DNA of 64,000 bases from Gemmatimonadota bacterium. GTDB lineage: Bacteria; Latescibacterota; UBA2968; GCA-2709665. Below, one piece after another: positions 44,436 through 51,823 of the stretch. A program made the position numbers and the translations under genes. Positions within the stretch are counted from its first letter, which is position 1, and every line of letters starts with the position of its first letter. Location of the stretch: positions 62,001 through 126,000 of the forward strand of contig JAPPFJ010000012.1 in the NCBI GenBank assembly GCA_028877215.1, given 5' to 3'. Under the pieces are notes generated by a model that ran no database searches, was not told the origin of the DNA, and was given only the letters and a program-made list of their open reading frames with translations.

Positions 44436-44597
44436 TAAAGGCGGGTAGAGGTAAGAGGGGAGACGGGAGATGAAATCCTTGCCCGAATTTTTATCCCTTC
44501 TTGCCTCCGGCACGAAAAGAATCCTCACGAGGCAGGCCATCTCTACCCTCTCCCGGCTCCCGTCTACCCGGTTTTCTCCCCCTCTCCCCGCTTTAAT
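44436..44597. repeat. Intergenic hairpin repeat family R, copy 5
   Basis: TAAAGGCGGGTAGAGG at the left end, core TTGCCTCCGGCACGAAAAGA and ACGAGGCAGG, right end CTCCCCGCTTTAA. It ends one base before the RBS AAGGAGG of the next gene. Copies 4 and 5 are tandem. Confidence 0.78.
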
Positions 44598-44609
44598 AAG
44601 GAGGAATCG

Positions 44610-45587
44610 ATGTCTGCAATTGGAATTCTGGATCGACTCGAAAGCGGTGATACGCTGCTCCTGGATGGAGGAACGGGGTCCGAACTCCAGCGTCGAGGTG
44701 TCGACGTGCTGAAGGGCGCCACGGCGGAGGGCGGCCTCCAGGCCTGGTCAGCCACGGCGAATATCGACGCGCCCGAAGCGGTGAGGGAGGTCCACGGGGA
44801 CTACCTGCGGGCGGGCGCCGACATCATCATCAGCAACAACTTCTGGACGAGCCCCACGCGGATGGAACCCATAGGTCTGGGTGGCAGGTGGGAAGCGTAC
44901 GCGACAGCCGCGGGTGAAAACGCGATGGCCGCGCGCGATGCCGTGAATCCGGATGCGTTTGTGGCCGGCGGTATCGCGCCGCCGTGTGTCCAGAGGCGGG
45001 TTGGCGGCGCCGCGTCCGACGTGGACATTCTGGGAGAGGAAGCGTACCGGAGCGAGATATGCGACCACGCAAAGGTCCTGGCCGGCGTTGGCGTGGACGC
45101 GGTCTGGGTGGAATACGTGGGATATGTCGCCGACTGTGTGGCGGCCGCGGATGCCGGCGCCGAGACCGGCCTGCCAGTCTTTCTGGGCGTCCGGCATGTC
45201 CGGGAAGACGGGACCATGCAATACGAGGAACGTCTGGAGGACCTCGCCGCGTCTCTGGAAGGCCGTGGCGTCGCCGGCGTGCTGCTAATGTGCACGCCGC
45301 CGGAGCAGGTCTCGGCCGGTCTTCCCCTCCTCAGGGAGGCGTTCGACGGCTGCGTGGGCGCGTACCCGAATATCGGATACCGTCCGCTCGCGCCGCTGGG
45401 ACCGGCTGAGGGCGAAGAAGCGCCGGATGAGCCGGCCGAAATCCTGCAGCCGGGCGACAACACGCCCGATCGACTTGCCGATTACGCCGGCGCGTGGAAG
45501 GCCCTGGGCGCGCAGATCATCGGCGGCTGCTGCGCGACCGGCCCCGAGCACATCGAGGCCATGCGACCGGCGGTTAAGGGCGGTTAG
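44610..45587 (+). CDS. Homocysteine S-methyltransferase-family protein
   Basis: 325 residues, RBS AAGGAGG at 44598-44604. The N-terminus LLLDGGTGSELQRRG is the family start of the barrel. The zinc site is visible as the CC pair of IIGGCCATGPEHI near 305, with a third Cys candidate in LLMCTPPE. Members transfer methyl groups to homocysteine or related thiols. No tetrahydrofolate or cobalamin domain is attached, so the methyl donor is probably a small molecule (S-methylmethionine- or betaine-like), which is inference. The last codons (VKGG and stop) lie within a family R repeat. Confidence 0.87.
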   Translation: MSAIGILDRLESGDTLLLDGGTGSELQRRGVDVLKGATAEGGLQAWSATANIDAPEAVREVHGDYLRAGADIIISNNFWTSPTRMEPIGLGGRWEAYATAAGENAMAARDAVNPDAFVAGGIAPPCVQRRVGGAASDVDILGEEAYRSEICDHAKVLAGVGVDAVWVEYVGYVADCVAAADAGAETGLPVFLGVRHVREDGTMQYEERLEDLAASLEGRGVAGVLLMCTPPEQVSAGLPLLREAFDGCVGAYPNIGYRPLAPLGPAEGEEAPDEPAEILQPGDNTPDRLADYAGAWKALGAQIIGGCCATGPEHIEAMRPAVKGG

Positions 45588-45768
45588 ACGGGAGAGGGAA
45601 GAGGGTAGAAGAAATCCTTGCCCGATATTTCATTCCTTCTTGCCTCCGGCACCAAAAGAACCCTCACGAGGCAGGTCATCTCTCCCGGCTTACGTCTCCC
45701 TTCTCACCAGGTGGTGGGGCGGAGTGTGGTCCTCTCCCGTCTAACGTCTTCCCTCTCCCCGCTCTTAG
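45574..45768. repeat. Intergenic hairpin repeat family R, copy 6
   Basis: Starts inside the end of the methyltransferase gene (TTAAGGGCGGTTAGACGGG). Core TTGCCTCCGGCACCAAAAGA and ACGAGGCAGG, right arms CTCTCCCGGCTTACGTCTCC and CCTCTCCCGTCTAACGTC, with the CACCAGGTGGTGGGGCGG insert. Confidence 0.78.
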
Positions 45769-45781
45769 CCGACCGCTACAT

Positions 45782-45818
45782 TTGACAAACATATCCATTT
45801 ATCTTACTTTTAGTAAGA
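45782..45818 (+). promoter_or_regulatory. Promoter and operator of the toxin-antitoxin pair
   Basis: TTGACA (45782-45787), 17 bases, TACTTT (45805-45810). The palindrome TCTTACT-TTT-AGTAAGA (45802-45818) overlaps the -10, as expected for a ribbon-helix-helix antitoxin repressing its own promoter. Confidence 0.65.
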
Positions 45819-45857
45819 AAATTATACTACCTTCCGCATTTCCTGGAGGACGACCCG

Positions 45858-46097
45858 TTGAAAATAAAGACATCCATTACCCTGTCCGAAGGGCTCGTCC
45901 GGGATATGGACAGCCTGCTGAAGGCGCCCGATACGCCGAAAAACCGATCCGCGTTCCTGGAAGCGGCACTGAGTCAATACGTCGCTTTGTTGAGACGTCG
46001 GATCCGGGATTCCCGCGATGCGGAGATTCTGGACCGGAAGGCGTCGGAGTTGAACGATGAGGCGAAGGACGTGCTATCCTGGCAGGTCGACCTGTGA
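45858..46097 (+). CDS. Ribbon-helix-helix (CopG/MetJ-type) antitoxin
   Basis: 79 residues, TTG start with TGGAGGA about eight bases before. [20 protein letters not shown] is the beta strand and first helix of an RHH DNA-binding domain, with [13 protein letters not shown] as the second helix. The C-terminal tail ([14 protein letters not shown]) would bind the toxin. It overlaps the toxin gene by four bases. It should repress the promoter at 45782. Confidence 0.88.
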   Translation: MKIKTSITLSEGLVRDMDSLLKAPDTPKNRSAFLEAALSQYVALLRRRIRDSRDAEILDRKASELNDEAKDVLSWQVDL

Positions 46098-46423
46098 CTC
46101 GTGGAGAGCTCTACAGGGTCTACAGGGGGTCGCGCGAGGATCCGCGGAATTATCGGGTATTTGTGATCGTCAGCCGCCAGGCGCTTATTGACTCCAGGTT
46201 TTCGAGCGTGATCTGTGCGCCGGTCTTCTCCTCGTACGACGCGCTGTCCACACAGGTACCCGTGGGGGTGGACGAAGGCCTGAAGCACGACAGCAGCGTT
46301 TTCTGCGACCAGCTGATCAGCATTCCAAAATCCGCATTGAAGCATTTCATCGGAACCCTGTCTCCGAGAAAAGTCCAGGCGCTGGACAGCGCGCTCGCCG
46401 TCGCGCTGGACCTCGAATCCTGA
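46094..46423 (+). CDS. MazF/PemK-family endoribonuclease toxin
   Basis: 109 residues, GTG start overlapping the antitoxin stop (GTGA). The fold is seen in [31 protein letters not shown] and VICAPVFSS, followed by QVPVGVDEG and [11 protein letters not shown]. MazF toxins cut single-stranded mRNA at short sequences. Its size and coupling fit a type II pair. Confidence 0.9.
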   Translation: MTRGELYRVYRGSREDPRNYRVFVIVSRQALIDSRFSSVICAPVFSSYDALSTQVPVGVDEGLKHDSSVFCDQLISIPKSALKHFIGTLSPRKVQALDSALAVALDLES

Positions 46424-46439
46424 CGGATAGGGGACTGGC

Positions 46440-46510
46440 CCCCGGCAGCGAGAGCATCCTGCCCTCGCCGCGCGATAATTGCATTTGTAGGGGCGACCGG
46501 CCGGTCGCCC
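46440..46510 (+). repeat. Family C double-hairpin repeat
   Basis: GAGAGC-ATCCT-GCCCTC, then TTTGTAGGGGCGACC-GGCC-GGTCGCCC. It abuts family R copy 7 with no spacer. Confidence 0.75.
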
Positions 46511-46642
46511 AAAGGCGGTAAGACGGGAGAGGGAAGAGGGTAGAAGAAATCCTTGCCCGATATTGTATCCGTCATAGCCTCCGGCAAGAGAAGAAATCTC
46601 GCAGGGCAGGTCATCTCTCCCGGCTTACGTCTACCCGCTTTT
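46511..46642. repeat. Intergenic hairpin repeat family R, copy 7
   Basis: AAAGGCGGTAAGACGGGAGA at the left, core AGCCTCCGGCAAGAGAAGA and CAGGGCAGG, right end CTCTCCCGGCTTACGTCTAC and CCGCTTTT. Short form without the optional insert. Confidence 0.78.
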
Positions 46643-46650
46643 GGCTGAAA

Positions 46651-46687
46651 AAAAAGAGACCGACAGTGTTTCCGTCGGTCTCTTTTT
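46651..46687. terminator. Strong bidirectional terminator before Hsp20
   Basis: AAAAAGAGACCGAC (46651-46664) and GTCGGTCTCTTTTT (46674-46687) pair over 14 bases with a nine-base loop. A and T runs flank both sides, so it can end both the Hsp20 transcript (minus strand) and anything from the left. Confidence 0.9.
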
Positions 46688-46708
46688 CTCAGGCAATGTA
46701 ACGCCTGG

Positions 46709-47143
46709 TTACGCAATCTCGATCGCCTGCGGCGTGGCCGCCTTCACCTTCGGAAGGGTCAGCGTGAGCACGCCGTTTTCGAATCCGGCCTTGATCTTCT
46801 CCGCGTCCACTTCGGACGGAAGCGTGAACGACCGTGCAAAGCGACCGTAGGTCCGTTCGGAGACGTGGTACCGGTTCTCCTTCTCACCGGACGCGTGCTG
46901 CTTCTCGCCCTGGACGGTCAGCACGCCGTTGTCCATGTTGACCTTGATGTCATTCTTGGACAGGCCGGGAAGCTCCACGTGAACCAGCAGTTCCGTGTCG
47001 GTCTCCTGCACGTCGGTCGCCGGACGCCACGTGGAAAGTACCGGGAGATCGTGTTGCGGACCTCTCCAGAAGCTGTCGAAGAACCGATCGATCTCGGGAA
47101 CGAGCCCGAAGCGCCGCCTGGGTTGCCACCTGGTGAGTGTCAT
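46709..47143 (-). CDS. Hsp20/alpha-crystallin small heat-shock protein
   Basis: 144 residues, typical size. The alpha-crystallin domain runs from about residue 45: PATDVQETDTELLVHVELPGLSK, then DNGVLTVQGEK and FENGVLTLTLPK. The N-terminus TRWQPRRRFGLVPEIDRFFDSFW is the usual variable arm. It holds unfolded proteins as an ATP-independent chaperone. RBS AAGGAGG precedes the ATG, and a perfect terminator follows. No CIRCE-like element or sigma-32 promoter was recognised upstream. Confidence 0.95.
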   Translation of the reverse strand: MTLTRWQPRRRFGLVPEIDRFFDSFWRGPQHDLPVLSTWRPATDVQETDTELLVHVELPGLSKNDIKVNMDNGVLTVQGEKQHASGEKENRYHVSERTYGRFARSFTLPSEVDAEKIKAGFENGVLTLTLPKVKAATPQAIEIA

Positions 47144-47377
47144 GGTAAATCCTCCTTTTGGTTAACGGTTTTCCCGACGAATTGTTGTTGTTGAGGGTTT
47201 CGAGAACTTCCTGCTCGCCCTTGAGCCTGCGCCAATACCTCTCCGCAAGCCCCGTGCCAATATCGCCGAAACCGAATCAGACTTCAATCATATTCATAAA
47301 AATCAATAGTTTATACAGATATTCCGAGAAATGACTCCTTCAGAATCGGCATAACGCTCACGCGTCCGAGATAGTTA

Positions 47378-47427
47378 TATGCCATTTTGGCATATACGAT
47401 TTACTATAATGACAAAATGGCACATAT
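47378..47427. promoter_or_regulatory. Palindromic operator-like site upstream of Hsp20
   Basis: TATGCCA-TTT-TGGCATA (47378-47394) is a perfect 17-base palindrome. A second half, CAAAATGGCACATAT (47413-47427), is nearly the reverse complement of ATATGCCATTTTG. It lies in an AT-rich patch with TATAAT between the two. It is about 240 bases upstream of the Hsp20 start; regulator unknown. Confidence 0.45.
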
Positions 47428-47466
47428 GTTCTGCCAAATCTGCCGCATTGATTCGGCGAAGAAATG

Positions 47467-47497
47467 AAAAAACCCCGGACCCACGCAGGAATCCGGG
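47467..47497 (-). terminator. Rho-independent terminator, minus strand
   Basis: On the minus strand CCCGGA pairs with TCCGGG and is followed by T6 (A-run at 47467-47472). It would end transcription from the leucine-rich-repeat gene. Confidence 0.6.
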
Positions 47498-47550
47498 AGC
47501 TCCGCGATAATTTGTCAGGATACCCGTAAGGCAACGCTCGGTTCTTCTGC

Positions 47551-47571
47551 CCCTCTCCTCACAGGAGAGGG
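47551..47571. repeat. Nine-base hairpin CCCTCTCCT
   Basis: CCCTCTCCT (47551-47559), loop CAC, AGGAGAGGG (47563-47571), in the 638-base gap between Hsp20 and the leucine-rich-repeat gene. Apart from the listed sites I see no gene there. Confidence 0.6.
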
Positions 47572-47587
47572 CGCCGGGTGGAGAGGT

Positions 47588-47658
47588 CCCCGGGACCGAG
47601 GGCATCCTGCCCTCGCCGCGCCTTCATTGGATTTGTAGGGGCGACCGGCCGGTCGCCC
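47588..47658 (+). repeat. Family C double-hairpin repeat
   Basis: CGAGGGC-ATCCT-GCCCTCG, then TTTGTAGGGGCGACC-GGCC-GGTCGCCC. Nearly identical to the copy at 46440. Confidence 0.75.
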
Positions 47659-47781
47659 GCTGCTGGCGCGGATATCGCTGATCTACGTCGCGTGTACACA
47701 TCGCTAACGGTTACGGTAGGGTGCTGCAGGTCAAATTCGTAGCGATGTTGGTTCTGAAAATCGAAGTGGCATTGCTTTTCT

Positions 47782-48261
47782 TCAGATTCCACCTGATGTT
47801 TCCCACGCTTCACTACTTTCGGAGGAACCGCAATTCGGGCCGCGGACGTTTGGTACGCCTCGGATCCAGTTCTGAAAGGTCTCGTTTGCGGGTGCGCACA
47901 AGCCCGTCCTGTGGAACAACAAGAGGTTAAGATGCTGCAGGTGCGTCATACTCTGCGGAAGCGGGCCGGTCAATGAGCAAGTGTGGAAGTTCAGATGCGT
48001 CAGGGTAGAGACGTCGCCCAGTTCGGGTGGGACGGGTCCGCTTACCTGAGACTGGCCAACGAACAATCGAGCCAGGCTTGGAAGGTAGGTCAATCCGATC
48101 GGGATTGGTCCACTCAAGGGGTTGTTGCCAATCCAGAGGCGCTCAAGGCTGGCAATGCTACCCAGTTCGGGAGGGATTGGGCCAGTCAATTCGTTGAGGT
48201 GAAGGTAAAGCGATTCAAGAAAACGCAGGTTGGCTAAAGTAACAGGGATATTCCCGCTCAA
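47782..48261 (-). CDS. Leucine-rich-repeat segment, out of frame with its N-terminal part
   Basis: 159 codons with plant-type LRR units: LSGNIPVTLANLRFLESLYL, ELTGPIPPELGSIASLERL, PLSGPIPIGLTYLPSLARL, QVSGPVPPELGDVSTLTHL and SLTGPLPQSMTHLQHL. A short Cys-containing cap follows. It begins in the middle of a repeat and has no own RBS, so it is not a free-standing gene. The preceding frame at 48258-48440 supplies a signal peptide and ends four bases into it. One extra T in the T6 run (48274-48279), or a -1 frameshift there, would join the two. LRR proteins bind other proteins or glycans. Either a pseudogene or frameshift-expressed. Confidence 0.65.
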   Translation of the reverse strand: MSGNIPVTLANLRFLESLYLHLNELTGPIPPELGSIASLERLWIGNNPLSGPIPIGLTYLPSLARLFVGQSQVSGPVPPELGDVSTLTHLNFHTCSLTGPLPQSMTHLQHLNLLLFHRTGLCAPANETFQNWIRGVPNVRGPNCGSSESSEAWETSGGI

Positions 48262-48440
48262 CCGGCAAAGGCCAAAAAATCCGCGAAATCAACGTCATAA
48301 TCGCCATCGAGATCCCCCAGGTTACAGGCGCTGGTGGAGTTGGTCTGCGCTGGCGTCGATGTCGCCTCGCTTGTGACAATTAGATTGGCAAGTGCGTGAA
48401 AAGCTACTGCCGAAAGCAGGATGTACAGTGTCGGTCGCAT
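48258..48440 (-). CDS. Signal peptide and dockerin-like calcium loop of the same split gene
   Basis: 60 codons from the ATG at 48440, with GGAGGT upstream. MRPTLYILLSAVAFHALANL is a signal peptide. After a Thr/Ser-rich linker comes NLGDLDGDYDVDFADFLAFAG, an EF-hand-type dockerin segment with Asp at the ligand positions. The frame stops at TGA 48258-48260. The N-terminal LRR cap expected in full-length relatives is absent, which suggests an internal deletion as well. Confidence 0.6.
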   Translation of the reverse strand: MRPTLYILLSAVAFHALANLIVTSEATSTPAQTNSTSACNLGDLDGDYDVDFADFLAFAG

Positions 48441-48816
48441 TGAGTCTACCTCCGTTATGGCCATCGTCCGTTTGTATGTACATAGATGGATTCAGTCGCC
48501 GATGTGCAAGACGTTTGACTCTTCACTGAGTCATCCGTTCCAGTTGCAAGAGATCAAGTCCGCATCCCGGAAACGTGCTTTTTCTCGCGCGCACATTTCC
48601 CGGGGCCCAGCCTGTCGCGCTTTGAAACGCTGATGCGACGTCTTGGATCACTTTGAAAGCGTATTGAATCTCAAGCCGCCCAAATCAGAGACTGGCTGGG
48701 GCAGATTCGCGAATAGCTTCTTCGTTTTGTCCGGGAATGCCTGGAGCAGTTCCAGGTCGAATACCGCGGGTTCCTCTGAAGTAGATCTTTGCGGCGGTAA
48801 GGGAGTGTACTGGACG
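48441..48816. other. 376-base gap without a recognised gene
   Basis: Between the split LRR gene and the GT2 gene. Open frames here are short and lack RBS or motifs. It could include decayed sequence downstream of the GT2 stop, but I see no firm homology. Confidence 0.4.
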
Positions 48817-49644
48817 TTACAACCTGGTCTGTATCCAGAAGATGAACCGGGTCAACGGATATTTGTGCAACCGGTAGTGCTTTTTTCCGAAACAGTGAAG
48901 GCTCTCGAAGAGCATCCTCCTGCGCGGGCGAGGCACAGGCGATTTCCCTTTGTAATGTACGATTGCCGCGTCGTGAAAGAACCAGCACTGGAATCCGAGC
49001 TGGCCGACCCTGTAACACAGATCGACGTCTTCGCAGTACATAAAAAAACCCTCGTCGAACCCGCCTGATTTCCTGAAGACGTCTCTGCGGATCCACAGAA
49101 AAGCGCCGGTGACCCAGTCAACGCGGCGAGATTCATTGTAGCCGGACCAATGTTGATGAGAAAGCCGCCCGAGAAACGGCCTGGCCGGCGGGACGTGTTT
49201 GAGGAGACGGCCCGTTCCCATGCTGAAAAGCGAGGGAAGCGATCCCGAAGAGCGCTCGAATTCGCCTTGGTCGTCCAGGACCACACCCCCCGCCACTCCG
49301 CACCGGGGATGGTCCTCGAATCTCGCCAATATCGGCGATAGACTGTCTTCGCGGAGTCTCGTATCCGGATTCAGAAAGAGCAGAATCGGCGCGCGGCTTT
49401 GCCCGGCGCCGACGTTGTTTGCCTTGCCGTAACCGACGGTTTCTTCCAGTCGCACCAGTTTCACGACCGGGAACATACGCCGTACCATGTCGGCTGAACC
49501 ATCGCTGGAACCGTTGTCGACAACCACGACTTCAAGCGAGTCGCGGATACTCTGTGACAGCAGCGATTCGAGACACGGCTTCAGCCAGTTCCCGGTGTTG
49601 ACACTGACGATGATTACGGAAAGCAAGGGGCGGCTTTCAGACAA
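48817..49644 (-). CDS. Family 2 glycosyltransferase (rhamnosyltransferase-like)
   Basis: About 275 residues from the TTG at 49644, with GAGG seven bases upstream. An ATG at 49740 would overlap the preceding gene by 52 bases and add an unusual N-terminus. GT-A fold: LLSVIIVSVNTGNWLKPCLE, VVVVDNGSSDGS with nucleotide-sugar contacts, FLNPDTRL as the DxD-like motif, and FFMYCEDVDLCYRVGQLG. WbbL-type enzymes of this kind add rhamnose or similar sugars to surface glycans. The end (FIFWIQTRL) is short of the usual C-terminal helix. It follows a GT4 gene on the same strand. Confidence 0.87.
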   Translation of the reverse strand: MSESRPLLSVIIVSVNTGNWLKPCLESLLSQSIRDSLEVVVVDNGSSDGSADMVRRMFPVVKLVRLEETVGYGKANNVGAGQSRAPILLFLNPDTRLREDSLSPILARFEDHPRCGVAGGVVLDDQGEFERSSGSLPSLFSMGTGRLLKHVPPARPFLGRLSHQHWSGYNESRRVDWVTGAFLWIRRDVFRKSGGFDEGFFMYCEDVDLCYRVGQLGFQCWFFHDAAIVHYKGKSPVPRPRRRMLFESLHCFGKKHYRLHKYPLTRFIFWIQTRL

Positions 49645-49688
49645 AGCATACGCCTCGAGTCTGTGTATTCGTCCGCATTGAAGGATCC

Positions 49689-50864
49689 TCAGAACGGCGG
49701 ATGCCGGTGAGCAGCCTGCGCAAATATGACTTCCTTCCACTTCCTCGCGTTTGAATCGACGGCGTAGTCAGACGCGCGTTCCCTGCCATTTCGGCCAAAG
49801 TCCGTTCTCAATTCTCGATTTCCTATCAGACGTTCAAGCGTTCGGTACAATGCCCTCTCGTCCTGGGTGGGAACGAGAAACCCGCTCATTCCGTCTTTTA
49901 CGATTTCTCTTGGTCCCACACAATCCGTTGCGACACAGGGCAAGCCGCAAGCCATGGCTTCTATGAGGCAGATACCGAAGAGTTCCTGCCAGTTTTCAGT
50001 CCTGAACGAATTCAGGACGAAGATATCTGATGATTGGTATTCCATAGCCAAATCGTGCGGATTGTCAATGTATCCCTTGCAGATAACCCCTTTCTTGTCC
50101 CTGATCTCGTCCAACTCCGGTCCATCGCCTACAATGACCAGTTCCAGCTCAGGGTAATTCTCAAGCAGAAGTCCAAACACATCCGAAAGTTCCCGGACGC
50201 CTTTCTCCTTGACAACTCGACCGACGTACAGCAGAGTTAGCTTTTCCTTCGGGCTCTTTTTTCCTGGAGTGAAGCGATGGATGTCTACGCTGTGGGGTAT
50301 ATACATTGCGTTTGCGCCCAGATTCTCCAGTTGTCTTGCGCAATTCCTTGTTACGCACACTGATTTAACGTCTCTCAAAAACGCTTCCCATACCTTCCTG
50401 GACCCCAATCTTGGCTTGTGAACATAGTCTACTCCATTCCAATAGGGCCACGACGTAAAAAAGGTAACGTTTTTTCCCAGTACCTTTAACAGGAGCAGAT
50501 AATATCCCATCAAGGAATAAGGGGCAAATGCAACAACGATGTTTCTCAGGAACAACAGACGAAGGGGAAAAATGAAGCTCTTCATCAGGTCGCCCCAGGA
50601 AGGTTCCTTTTCATGTTGAGCCTTTTCGACCAACTTTCTCAATACACCGGCACGGGATGCCGGGCTCCGGCGTGGGATGTTTTCAACCCATTTTTTCAGA
50701 AGAAACCTCATCGCGGGCGAACAATGCCACATTTTGACGCCGGCCCATCTGAATCCCTTGTGGTCGAATACCTCAAGGTCGATCTCTTCTTGCGCTGCAA
50801 GATGAAACAGAGGCCTGTAGTTACTGTTCAGAGGTGTTTCTCTGTATATCGTGACTTTCTTCAT
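49689..50864 (-). CDS. Family 4 glycosyltransferase
   Basis: 391 residues. The C-terminal GT-B domain shows LTLLYVGRVVKEKGVREL, VIVGDGPELDEI and FGICLIEAMACGLPCVATDCVG, the GT4 donor-binding E-x7-E region. The N-terminal domain is divergent. Members transfer sugars from nucleotide donors to lipid-linked or cell-surface acceptors. It is upstream of the GT2 gene on the same strand, so both probably act in one surface-polysaccharide pathway. It is divergent from the methyltransferase gene. Confidence 0.88.
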   Translation of the reverse strand: MKKVTIYRETPLNSNYRPLFHLAAQEEIDLEVFDHKGFRWAGVKMWHCSPAMRFLLKKWVENIPRRSPASRAGVLRKLVEKAQHEKEPSWGDLMKSFIFPLRLLFLRNIVVAFAPYSLMGYYLLLLKVLGKNVTFFTSWPYWNGVDYVHKPRLGSRKVWEAFLRDVKSVCVTRNCARQLENLGANAMYIPHSVDIHRFTPGKKSPKEKLTLLYVGRVVKEKGVRELSDVFGLLLENYPELELVIVGDGPELDEIRDKKGVICKGYIDNPHDLAMEYQSSDIFVLNSFRTENWQELFGICLIEAMACGLPCVATDCVGPREIVKDGMSGFLVPTQDERALYRTLERLIGNRELRTDFGRNGRERASDYAVDSNARKWKEVIFAQAAHRHPPF

Positions 50865-51052
50865 AGCTTTATTACTTCCTTCGCCTCAGGTTGTTCTCGA
50901 GCTGTTGCCGTCTTGAGACTCGATTGGCCGGTTTACGTTGTGAAGTCGCAGCACTGTCAAACCCCGGCCGTCATTGCCGGCAACGACAAACCAAATCCTC
51001 CAACGGGCTGTCCTTGCTGAGAGTCTCGAGTATAGACCGGAGTGTGCGACCA

Positions 51053-51796
51053 ATGAAATTCATTCGTCCAATAAACCAGGGAGGCAGATGGGGCCTCCGG
51101 CTGTACAAGTGGTTCGGCCCTCCCCTGCTGGCTTTATCACGGTCCTTACAGCATCCTTCCGCGATGTATGGCCGGGAAATGTTGTACGAGCGCCTTTTTT
51201 CCAACGCGCTGAGTCGGTTTCAACTGGAGAACCGGTACTATCCGACCGGAGTTGCCGCCAATTTCTCGCTTATGTACATCCTTCTTCGCTGTATTACAGA
51301 ACTCCAGGTGCAGCGGGTTCTCGAACTCGGCTGCGGCCAGTCCACGTTGTTGTTTGACGCATTGCGGCAATTGCGACCGTTCGAGATCACCACGTTGGAG
51401 CACGACCGTGAGTGGGCACGCAGAATTCAATGCCAGGTAAAGCACGAGATTATCTGCGCGGGCCTGGTCGAACGTGTCGTACAGGGACGAAGGACCCTTG
51501 TCTACGATACCGACGCCGGTCTCGACGCCTCACTCGACCTGCTTCTGGTTGACGGCCCGCAGGGTAGTTCGAGACACTCCCGTTGGGCTGCGCTCCAATG
51601 GATTGAGAACCGTCTCGGCGACGACTTCCTCGTCGTTTTCGACGATGCGGAACGGCGCGGCGAAATCGACACAATTGAAAAAACGCTCAGCCTGCTCCGG
51701 GCACAGGGACGGACATTTCGTACCAGGTTTTACAAGGGCCTCAAATGGCAGTTTGTTATCGCGGCCGGCAGCCTCACCCCGGCAACCCACCTTTGA
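51053..51796 (+). CDS. Class I SAM-dependent methyltransferase-like protein
   Basis: About 247 residues; the frame opens at 50891, but the ATG at 51053 has CGGAGTG upstream. Motif I is VLELGCGQSTLLF near 88, then ITTLEHDREWA (acidic SAM ribose residue), and LDLLLVDGPQGSSRH near 165. This resembles methyltransferases of surface-glycan loci. The substrate is unknown. It lies between the glycosyltransferase genes and the AddAB-type pair. Confidence 0.75.
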   Translation: MKFIRPINQGGRWGLRLYKWFGPPLLALSRSLQHPSAMYGREMLYERLFSNALSRFQLENRYYPTGVAANFSLMYILLRCITELQVQRVLELGCGQSTLLFDALRQLRPFEITTLEHDREWARRIQCQVKHEIICAGLVERVVQGRRTLVYDTDAGLDASLDLLLVDGPQGSSRHSRWAALQWIENRLGDDFLVVFDDAERRGEIDTIEKTLSLLRAQGRTFRTRFYKGLKWQFVIAAGSLTPATHL

Positions 51797-51823
51797 GAAC
51801 AGACGCCAGTTCCGATCGACCGA

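Noticed and set aside
26700..46642. CRISPR array
   Set aside because: The repeats are dispersed by kilobases, lack unique equal-length spacers, and no cas gene is present.
48643..49068. 141-codon plus-strand frame
   Set aside because: Mostly antisense to the GT2 gene, no RBS or motif.
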